Shown: one piece after another, positions 1 to 6,460 of the stretch
Numbering within the stretch: the first letter of the stretch is position 1
How the letters are laid out: the number at the start of each line of letters is the position of its first letter
NCBI GenBank assembly: GCA_031360915.1
Contig: JANMCE010000123.1
Coordinates: forward strand, 1 to 64,000
Length of the DNA: 64,000 nt
Origin: JANMCE01 sp031360915
GTDB taxonomy: Bacteria > Actinomycetota > Acidimicrobiia > Acidimicrobiales > Ilumatobacteraceae
Direction of reading: 5' to 3'
Position numbers and translations under genes: made by a program
The notes under the pieces: model-generated
Databases searched by the model: none
What the model was told of the DNA's origin: nothing
Seen by the model: the letters and a program-made list of their open reading frames with translations, nothing else

Positions 1-98
1 CCGCAACGACACGGCGCGGAATTCGGCGGTTGTCAGTAACGCGACCGTCACGACGGCCGTAGCGTGCTCGGTTTCCGCTAGCGCTTCCGTCACTGGTC

Positions 99-647
99 TT
101 GCGGAAACAGAGTGCTCCAAAATCTCGACCCCTCCGCTTGGGGGACACATATTCCGGCTGGCTTCTCGCTTCGAAAGTCGATGAGAGCGTCGGAAACAAC
201 GGAAACAGCCGATGGCACGATCTGCGGTACGCAGGAACGGAGACCGGTGGCTTCGTGGGCGAGATCAGAGTCGTGATGGAGAACGGCGCGTCGGCCGATA
301 GTAACGCATCGATAGGCCTCCCCGACAGCGACAACAGCTCTTCACGAACATTCTCCATAAGAGAGATCTTCCTGCGGGGAACCCGGGCAATGGTCGAGGA
401 AGAGCTCACCGGTATCAATCCGGTGATCGCCATGTCCTGGCGTGAACGACCCGACCTGCTCGTTTCTATCGAAGTCAACTCAACGTCCCGCGAGGACCTG
501 ACCCGGATGGCCGAGAGTCTCGTGCCAATCACGCCGGAAATGTTCGCTACCGCCATCGCGGGCGGCGCCTTCGTAGTTGCAGACGGGCGAAATGCTCAGG
601 GCTATGTCGATCCCGACGCGACGACAACCACGACAGTCGCTTCGTAG
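99..647 (+). CDS. Hypothetical protein, possibly the C-terminal part of a secreted or anti-sigma-like protein
   Basis: A 182-aa frame opening at a TTG; the same frame is closed upstream by a TAG at about 57-59. No firm family. The second half (residues about 105-150: V-I-A-M-S-W-R-E-R-P-D-L-L-V-S-I, then S-R-E-D-L-T-R-M-A-E-S-L-V-P) has the pattern of extracellular domains of actinobacterial regulatory lipoproteins, in which a W..RPG.xVSV strand is followed by L.x.AESL.P. No signal peptide or membrane segment is present. Bases 1-98 in another frame read as a Ser/Ala/Val-rich secreted-type sequence (NSAVVSNATVTTAVACSVSA), so a longer gene may have been frameshifted here. Function unknown; start uncertain. 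Confidence 0.45.
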   Translation: MRKQSAPKSRPLRLGDTYSGWLLASKVDESVGNNGNSRWHDLRYAGTETGGFVGEIRVVMENGASADSNASIGLPDSDNSSSRTFSIREIFLRGTRAMVEEELTGINPVIAMSWRERPDLLVSIEVNSTSREDLTRMAESLVPITPEMFATAIAGGAFVVADGRNAQGYVDPDATTTTTVAS

Positions 648-885
648 TCAATACGGAAACCACGCCTCGCCAAGCAGATCGTACGGATCGCCTCGCTTCC
701 GTCTTGGCAGCGAGGTCAACCTCTTCGCCGAGGTCTGGCTAGAACCATCCTGCAACACGCCTCGCCAGGGCGGTCGGGGTACCGGCAATCGAGCCTCACA
801 AGTGTACTTTCACCGCTCTGATGTCGGTCCTTCCCGCATGGACCTACATTGCCTACACATCCATTGCCCGGCGGAGGGGCCAACC

Positions 886-1125
886 ATGGCGAACAAGAAG
901 AAGAGCAGCCCGACCGACGATCTTGTCTCCCTCGTCTCGGTGGCCCCCTGGTGGGTCGGCCTAAGCCTTGCTGTCGCGTCCTACTTCGTATGCCGCCGCT
1001 TTGTTCACCAAACCGTCGTTCAGAATCCGAGCAATCCCGCGTCCAGCATTCTCAGAACGCTCGTCCCAACTCTCGCACGGGTCGGGCAGTTGGTGCTTCC
1101 GCTGAACACGACCGCTTTGAGCTAA
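886..1125 (+). pseudogene. N-terminal stub of a membrane-anchored Mrr-type restriction endonuclease
   Basis: The ATG is preceded by a GGAGGGG ribosome site and opens a 79-aa frame. It starts MANKKKSSPTDDLVSLVSV and continues through APWWVGLSLAVASYFV, a single N-terminal membrane helix, to ARVGQLVLPL. This layout (basic MxKKK start, PWW, one helix, then GQ-LP) is the leader of a group of type IV Mrr-like nucleases whose catalytic domain follows a short membrane region. The frame stops at 1125 and no Mrr catalytic motif follows in any frame before the next gene at 1304, so only the leader survives. Family assignment is from recall of the N-terminal pattern and is moderately sure; it could instead be a small membrane protein. 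Confidence 0.5.
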
Positions 1126-1303
1126 GCCAAAGCCACAACCGCTCGTTTCACAGGGCTGGAACGTACGCACGGTACCGCGCTGCCCACCACGCTCACGTCC
1201 GCAGAATGTTTTGCCCCGCGGGAATCTCACCGGGATTTTCGTTGACACTGCTGAACTTTGACTAGGCTTTTCATACTTTGAGGGCGCTGTCATAGTCGGC
1301 GGT

Positions 1304-1483
1304 ATGGTCACAGTGGAGGACATAGCACGAGAACTGAAAGTGTCTGGTCGGAAGCTTCGGGGCTCTCTGCGCAAGACAATGCCAAGGTCGGAATCCGAGA
1401 AGCACCAGCGATGGCTGTTCAGCCGCGTACAGGCGGACCACGTCAAGCGTGAGTTTCACGCCCACTTCGGGAACTCCACCTGA
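1304..1483 (+). CDS. Small helix-turn-helix protein (59 aa) coupled to a GIY-YIG gene
   Basis: The frame reads MVTVEDIARELKVSGRKLR and then S-L-R-K, a compact helix-turn-helix (T-V-E-D-I-A-R-E-L, turn at V-S-G-R, recognition helix K-L-R-G-S-L-R-K). The rest is short and basic (R-W-L-F-S-R-V-Q-A-D-H-V-K-R-E-F). Its TGA overlaps the ATG of the next gene (TGATG at 1481-1485), so the two are translationally coupled. Such 50-70 aa proteins resembling the Lsr2 C-terminal DNA-binding fold commonly precede GIY-YIG-like nucleases in actinobacteria. Role inferred as a DNA-binding partner or regulator. Confidence 0.6.
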   Translation: MVTVEDIARELKVSGRKLRGSLRKTMPRSESEKHQRWLFSRVQADHVKREFHAHFGNST

Positions 1484-2277
1484 TGAGCACACTGGATGAA
1501 CAGATCGCCCAGCTCCAGTCGCCAAGATTTCCTTTGCGCGATTCGTTGCCGGCACTCTCAGCGAAGCCAGGGCTCTACGCCATTCATGGCAGCCGAGATG
1601 CCTGGGCTGAACTGGGGCTTGGCGATCCCGTCGAGAACCTCCCGCTCTACGTCGGCAAGGCTGAGGACAGCTTGGTCGCAAGGGACCTGAAGACTCACTT
1701 CGGGAATGGGCGCACCGGGAGTTCCACCGTGCGGCGATCCTTCGCTGCTTTGCTGCATGATGACCTGGATTTGTCTGCGATGCCGCGGAACCCGGCAAAG
1801 CCCGGCTACTTCTCCAGCTATGGCCTCTCGCCCGCCGACGACCTGAAGCTGACGCGCTGGATGCGTGACAGGCTTGAGATCGCCGCCTGGGTTTGGGACC
1901 GCTCACGAACGCTTGGCGCGATCGAACGCGACGTCTTGTCGAGACTGAACCCGCCGATCAATATTTTGGGCGTCCAACACCGTTGGAAGAAGCACGTCCG
2001 ACACTGTCGGCGTCTGATGGCCGACCACGCCAGGCATGGCGTAACGACGAGTTGTCCTGCGTCACCCGTTCGCCAAATATTGCTGGAGCTAATGAGGATC
2101 ACAACGCACTCGATCTCTGTCTCGGTGAGCGCGATGGATGTGGTGTCGGATGGCCGTCGACGTCGGCGTGCAGTCGACCGCACTGGCGAATCGATAACCG
2201 ATTATGGCGTTCGGTCCGAGGTGGATGGGTGGGCGATTATTGTGGTAGATGCGAAGCCTCCAAGCCGAGACTCATAG
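1483..2277 (+). CDS. GIY-YIG nuclease-superfamily protein with an atypical C-terminal extension
   Basis: 264 aa. The fold signature is visible as GLYAIH (residues about 31-36, the GIY part) and LYVGKAEDS (about 55-63, the YIG part), followed by A-R-D-L-K-T-H-F and the late conserved Glu in G-A-I-E-R-D-V-L with N-P-P-I-N after it. The conserved region ends near residue 190 (R-R-L-M-A-D-H-A-R). Members I know stop about there, while this frame runs on for about 75 residues of low-complexity-looking sequence, so the 3' end is probably frameshifted or has lost its stop. The start is fixed by the TGATG overlap with the small HTH gene. Possibly a DNA-cleaving accessory or mobile-element enzyme; substrate unknown. 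Confidence 0.65.
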   Translation: MSTLDEQIAQLQSPRFPLRDSLPALSAKPGLYAIHGSRDAWAELGLGDPVENLPLYVGKAEDSLVARDLKTHFGNGRTGSSTVRRSFAALLHDDLDLSAMPRNPAKPGYFSSYGLSPADDLKLTRWMRDRLEIAAWVWDRSRTLGAIERDVLSRLNPPINILGVQHRWKKHVRHCRRLMADHARHGVTTSCPASPVRQILLELMRITTHSISVSVSAMDVVSDGRRRRRAVDRTGESITDYGVRSEVDGWAIIVVDAKPPSRDS

Positions 2278-2348
2278 TGGCCACAAACATGCTGTGAGCA
2301 GGTATTTCTTGACGAAATGATCGTCGGTTTCGATGGTCATCAGTATGC

Positions 2349-2360
2349 GAACAGGTGTAT
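2349..2360 (+). promoter_or_regulatory. Possible degenerate SOS (LexA) box
   Basis: GAACAGGTGTAT lies just upstream of the HNH gene and is close to the actinobacterial LexA operator (GAAC-N4-GTTC); the right half is imperfect (GTAT). 13E12-type DUF222/HNH genes of mycobacteria are known LexA targets, which is the reason to note it. Found by eye only. Confidence 0.3.
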
Positions 2361-2370
2361 GCTTGTGGGT

Positions 2371-3756
2371 ATGGCGACGACGGATCTGGAGACACGTTTA
2401 GCGGACGTGTGTGGCGTGCTGAACGCCGCCCACGCGCAACTCGTCGCCCTGGTCGCCGAAGCGCTCGAAACCGGTGCCTGGGACGTTGCTGGCATACGCG
2501 GTCCGCAACACTGGGTCGCTTGGAAAACCGGGTTCTCCCCCGCCCGTTCCAAACAGGTCGTCCACATCGCCTCTCGGTCCGCTGCGCTGCCGGTCACGAT
2601 CGGCGCGTTCACTAATGGCGAACTGGCGATAGATCAGGTCGCGGTCGTCGCCAAATATGTGCCCGCCCACAACGATGCCGAAGCAGCCGAACTCGCGAAA
2701 CACGCCACCGTCATGCAACTCTCGCGATCGCTCGCATCGTATTGGAAAGGCGCACCCACACCTGTCGCCGATACCGAACCCATCTCACCAGAGCCGCAAG
2801 ACACGGTGCACGCGTTCTTTGACGATGACGCCCGCTACAAGATCCACGCCAACGTTTCGACCGAACGCGGTGCGGTCGTGGATAGCGCGTTCGAAGAAGC
2901 ACGCAACGCCCTGTTCCATACTGGACGCAAAGACGTCACCTGGGCCGACGCGCTCGAAGAAATCTGTCTCCGCTCACTCGGCACCATCAAATCCGCGACC
3001 CGATCCGACCGCTACCGCGTCGTCGTGCACGTCAACGAGCACGGCGGATGGCTCAACGCCGGCGCCCGACTTGCGGATGGGGCACTGAAAGACATCCTGT
3101 CGAACCCGATCATCCAACCCCTCTTCGAACGCGACGGCCGCCCCATCGCTCTCGGCAGAAGCCGACGAGTCGTTCCCTACCGACTCGCCGAACTGATCTT
3201 GGATCGTGACCGCACCTGCCGGAACCCCGCCTGCCACTCCACCCGCGGACTCGAAGTCCACCACCTCGTCCACTGGACTGACGGCGGACCCACCAACCCC
3301 GCCAACCTCGGCTGCCTCTGCCGACACTGCCACCGCGACCACCACAAAGGAAAGTTCGGTATCACCGGTAACGCCGAACAACCCAGCGGACTCACCTTCA
3401 CCAAACCCAACGGCGACACCATCGAACCCTGCGGCACCCCCAACCCCCCAACCGCCGACCTCCCCACATCGAACAAGCCCTACCAGCATCCCCTCGGCGA
3501 ACCCTTCAACCACCACGACCTCACCTTCAACCCGCCACCCTCCAACACACCACGCGTCACACCCCAACCCATGCGTGAACCATTCTCAAAACCGTGGATA
3601 GCGCAGCCGATCGTGCCGCCAGCGGCCGACGTGTACGAACCCACCCCCGCCGACATCACCCGATGGGCCCAAGAACGCCAAGCGTTCTTCGACGAACAGC
3701 GGCGGCTTGTGCGGGCAGAATTCCAAGACATAGAACGTCTCGAGCACGCCAACTAA
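2371..3756 (+). CDS. DUF222 / HNH endonuclease domain protein (13E12 repeat type)
   Basis: 461 aa from the ATG at 2371; an in-frame ATG at 2317 would add 18 residues of poor-looking sequence. Residues about 10-240 are the helical DUF222 region (A-H-A-Q-L-V-A-L-V-A-E-A-L, then W-V-A-W-K-T-G-F). Residues about 282-328 form an HNH zinc-finger nuclease: CRNPAC, LEVHHLVHWTDGG, NLGCLCRHCHRDHH. Four cysteines and the catalytic His-His are present, so it should be active. The C-terminus is Pro/Asn/Thr-rich. Such genes are multicopy in actinobacteria and behave like selfish or accessory DNA; many are damage-inducible. Cellular role unproven. Confidence 0.85.
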   Translation: MATTDLETRLADVCGVLNAAHAQLVALVAEALETGAWDVAGIRGPQHWVAWKTGFSPARSKQVVHIASRSAALPVTIGAFTNGELAIDQVAVVAKYVPAHNDAEAAELAKHATVMQLSRSLASYWKGAPTPVADTEPISPEPQDTVHAFFDDDARYKIHANVSTERGAVVDSAFEEARNALFHTGRKDVTWADALEEICLRSLGTIKSATRSDRYRVVVHVNEHGGWLNAGARLADGALKDILSNPIIQPLFERDGRPIALGRSRRVVPYRLAELILDRDRTCRNPACHSTRGLEVHHLVHWTDGGPTNPANLGCLCRHCHRDHHKGKFGITGNAEQPSGLTFTKPNGDTIEPCGTPNPPTADLPTSNKPYQHPLGEPFNHHDLTFNPPPSNTPRVTPQPMREPFSKPWIAQPIVPPAADVYEPTPADITRWAQERQAFFDEQRRLVRAEFQDIERLEHAN

Positions 3757-3836
3757 ATCAAGCGCGACGAACGCATCCCTGCCGCGCCTAGCGCCTGCGT
3801 TGATCCCAGCCACCACTTGTGCCCTTGTAGGCTTCG

Positions 3837-4421
3837 TTGACGGTGGGGCCAAAGGCGGAGGATCACGTACAGCACGGCCCGTCGAACTACTTTGTGTTGG
3901 AAGAAACGAACGGGGTCGTGGCGTACGCCACGGGCGGGACCGACGCACGAGCGCAGCGGTCGTTGATCTCCGATCTGCTGCTCCAGACCGAGATCACCTA
4001 TTCCTCAACCGTTGGCGGCGAGCTGCTGACGGACATCGGCTGGTTCCGAAGCGCCGTACCGTTCGCTCCCGCTCGAGCGAGGTCTATTCTCGCAGGAACG
4101 CATCTCCTGGCCGATGCAAACGGCTACTTCCCGGCCGGATCCGGCTACGGCGCCCTCGTACCGGCGCGGCTGATGGATACCAGCGGACCGGGCACGGTGG
4201 ACGGCCAATATTGGTCTCCAATCCTGGGACTCGTAGACGGAGCTCGTTGTAGCCCGGCGTGGGGGTGTGCCGCCTGATGCGGCAGCGGTCGTGCTCAACC
4301 TTACGGCTACGGGAACCCAGGGACCTGGGTACGTGTCGGTGTGGCCCTGCGGTGGGATATCCGGGGTCGAACTCGGTGCTCAATACCGGGCAGAAGATAC
4401 GGTCGCCAACGCACAGGCTCC
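3837..4421 (+). pseudogene. Remnant of a secreted surface-repeat protein
   Basis: Two frames must be joined. The first (to 4277) contains A-N-G-Y-F-P-A-G-S-G-Y-G-A-L-V-P-A-R-L-M-D-T-S. The second (from about 4267, one base out of phase) contains GVPPDAAAVVLNLTATGTQ, G-Y-V-S-V-W-P-C-G and Y-R-A-E-D-T-V-A-N-A. Both match the repeated domain of exported actinobacterial proteins that reads V..AVVLNVTAT..GYVTVWPCG..TVPNA...NGYFP....LVPARLLDTR. There is no start, no signal peptide and a frameshift near 4255-4265. Homology ends abruptly near 4420, where an unrelated reverse-strand gene relic begins, so a deletion or rearrangement joint lies there. The first 75 residues are unrecognised. Confidence 0.6.
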
Positions 4422-4720
4422 ACCTCCACGGATAGTTGCAACCGGGACGACCCGACCACACCGGTGCCGGGATAGGTAGTGGCAACTGCTTGGCCAGCAT
4501 CGGTAGCCAGCGCTGCTCGCTCTCAACCAGTTCGACCGCTGCGAGGCGTCGGGGCATGCGGACGGTGAGCTCCTCCCCCAACCTGAAGACCACCTTGTCC
4601 CAGCCGTGGCCAACTCCACAAAGGGAGATCGGCAAGGTCATGTCGTTGCTGTTGCAACAATGCGCGCACCAACGACGAGTCGACGTTCGCTTCGGCTTCG
4701 GGCATGCTCATCGACATCAT
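4422..4720 (-). pseudogene. N-terminal remnant of an aminoglycoside-phosphotransferase-like gene
   Basis: Reading leftwards from 4720, one frame gives S-M-P-E-A-E-A-N-V-D-S-S-L-V-R-A-L-L-Q-Q-Q. After a shift near 4625 a second frame gives GWDKVVFRLGEELTVRMPRR and L-P-L-P-I-P-A-P-V. These are the start and nucleotide-binding lobe of the APH-family kinases typified by 'aminoglycoside phosphotransferase family protein'. The catalytic H-G-D..N and D-W motifs are absent because the gene is cut off near 4422, where the surface-repeat relic begins. Non-functional. Confidence 0.65.
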
Positions 4721-4772
4721 CGTTCATGCTCCTGCATCTATACGCCTGGCGACCCCGGCACCCGGGCAGGAA

Positions 4773-6425
4773 TTACATCGCGTTGACGATGGTGCCAAGT
4801 CCGGGCGACCGGACCAGGCCGGGGTCGAGGATCAATCGGACTTCGGCCTTGGATGGGTCGACACTGGCTGTCATGACTTCCCACGCGAGGCTCGCAGCCA
4901 CAATCGGGGCGGCGAACGAGGTTCCGCTCCAGGTGGCCCAGCCGTTGTACGGCACAACGTCGGTGATTCGAGGGTCCCCAACTATCTCTGCCTCGGCCGC
5001 GCTGTCGAAGAAGCGGCTGTGAAGATCCGTTCCGGGGGCGCACGCCTGGACCCACGGTCCGAAGTTAGTGAACCAGGCGGGTCCGCTGCCGTCTAGGGCA
5101 CCTACGGAAATCACCTCATCGAGTGAGGCGGGCCAGGTGGGTCGGGCGGCCGAGCTGTTTCCTGCTGATGCCACGACACTTACATTGGTGCGCCGGTACC
5201 CCTTGTCGAACAGCAGGTTTCGGATGACTTCGGCGGTGGCGACGGGCCGATCGTCGTCGGAGCTGTAACCGCTGATGGACAGGTTGAGAATGAGCGGTAC
5301 GGCACCATAGGCAAGTGGATTACTCGTGAGAATCTTCGCCTTGAGATCGGCTACCAGATCATCGAGCACCTTCTTGGTGACGATCTTGACGACATCGGGC
5401 GAGAAGGCAATGGCGGCCGGGTTCAATCTACCAATCCGGTAGAGAAGAAACTCGATCTCCAGAGCGAGTTCGGCATCATCGACATCGCCGAAAGAACGCA
5501 CGGCCCTGTGCAGAACGACCTCGGCGCCGGGGGCGACATGATGGACGAGACCGGCGATGAAGGTGCCGTGACCAGCGTAAGGATCCAACACGCCATCGTG
5601 GTTGTTGTCGCAGTGTTCTTCGTCGTACACCCCCGTTGTCTGAACCGATGCGCGTAGGGCATTGGTTATGCCGGTGTCGAGCACCGCGACGATGCACTTT
5701 GGGAGGCCGGCCGCGTCAGCAGCAACGGCGTGCCGCGCTGCTACCCGATCTGCGGCAACTTCGAGCGGTGCCGGACGCGACATCGTGCGACGTGGGGCAA
5801 GCAGCGTGGCCGGAACCCGGGTCGCGCTCGTCGGGTAGCCGGTCTGCGCAGCCGCGTAGCCAAGTTGGAACCACAGCGCCGCATCGCCCGACGGGATTGC
5901 GCCCGGCGAAGGGATTGCACCCGGCGAAGGAATCGCGCCCGGCGAAGGGATTGCACCCGGCGAAGGAATCGCGCCCGGCGAAGGGGAGCCAACCGCCGAG
6001 AGTTGGGTCACGGGGTTGCGGTGCACATCGCCGTCGGCGAAGTAGACGTGGTTTACCTGAGCATTGATGCCTCTGCGTTGAAGATCCTCGACCGCCACGA
6101 GGGGATCGCCAACCTCGATGAGGAGCGCGAATCCTCCCACCAAAGTCGCAACGAGGGGGGCCGTCTGCTGGCCGGCGGTGATGACAGCGATGGCTTCAAC
6201 CAGTTGGGTCGATCGCACGAGCAGTTCGGCCGGACGGAACGCATAGCTGCTCCCGTTCTTATCCGTCGAGAACCGCACCCGGGTGTCCCACGGCTGCCCT
6301 GACCCGCCGTCACCGCTGGCTGGCACTTCGGGCCCATCTGGATTCTTTGGATCCGCAGGCAAGCCCGCAGTGCCGAAACGTTCCCGGAGAAGTTCGCGTC
6401 GTAGAGTCGGTCCTTCGAAGGCCAT
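4773..6425 (-). CDS. Subtilisin-family (S8) serine protease without a signal peptide
   Basis: 550 aa. The full S8 triad is visible: Asp250 in IVAVLDTGI, His286 in GHGTFIAG and Ser503 in GTSFAAP, with oxyanion Asn423 in ASAGN. Residues 1-140 form an unrecognised N-terminal domain that may be a pro-region. Residues about 147-178 are five near-perfect copies of SPGAIP, a flexible linker encoded by an 18-bp tandem repeat. No signal peptide or membrane segment is seen, so it should act in the cytosol unless exported unusually. TAGGAGAAATC precedes the ATG. It is divergent from the CHAT protease gene with only 35 bp between the two assigned starts, and it carries the cluster's TGTATC motif 66 nt upstream. 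Likely partner or activator in the same proteolytic system (inference). Confidence 0.88.
   Translation of the reverse strand: MAFEGPTLRRELLRERFGTAGLPADPKNPDGPEVPASGDGGSGQPWDTRVRFSTDKNGSSYAFRPAELLVRSTQLVEAIAVITAGQQTAPLVATLVGGFALLIEVGDPLVAVEDLQRRGINAQVNHVYFADGDVHRNPVTQLSAVGSPSPGAIPSPGAIPSPGAIPSPGAIPSPGAIPSGDAALWFQLGYAAAQTGYPTSATRVPATLLAPRRTMSRPAPLEVAADRVAARHAVAADAAGLPKCIVAVLDTGITNALRASVQTTGVYDEEHCDNNHDGVLDPYAGHGTFIAGLVHHVAPGAEVVLHRAVRSFGDVDDAELALEIEFLLYRIGRLNPAAIAFSPDVVKIVTKKVLDDLVADLKAKILTSNPLAYGAVPLILNLSISGYSSDDDRPVATAEVIRNLLFDKGYRRTNVSVVASAGNSSAARPTWPASLDEVISVGALDGSGPAWFTNFGPWVQACAPGTDLHSRFFDSAAEAEIVGDPRITDVVPYNGWATWSGTSFAAPIVAASLAWEVMTASVDPSKAEVRLILDPGLVRSPGLGTIVNAM
5893..5982. repeat. Five tandem 18-bp repeats inside the S8 protease gene
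   Basis: Five consecutive 18-bp units of the form GGRATYGCRCCCGGCGAA, alternating between two variants. On the reverse strand they encode the hexapeptide SPGAIP/IPSPGA. The length keeps the reading frame, so copy number can vary without loss of function, changing the linker between the N-terminal domain and the protease domain. Confidence 0.9.
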
Positions 6426-6460
6426 GATTTCTCCTAAAGTCGTCCAGAGTTCGGGGGCAC

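Noticed and set aside
961..1446. Reverse-strand open frames over the Mrr stub and HTH genes
   Set aside because: Arginine/serine-rich shadows of forward genes with no ribosome site or family resemblance.
5893..5982. Could the regular 18-bp repeats be a CRISPR-like array?
   Set aside because: The units are directly adjacent without spacers and encode a peptide repeat inside the S8 gene.
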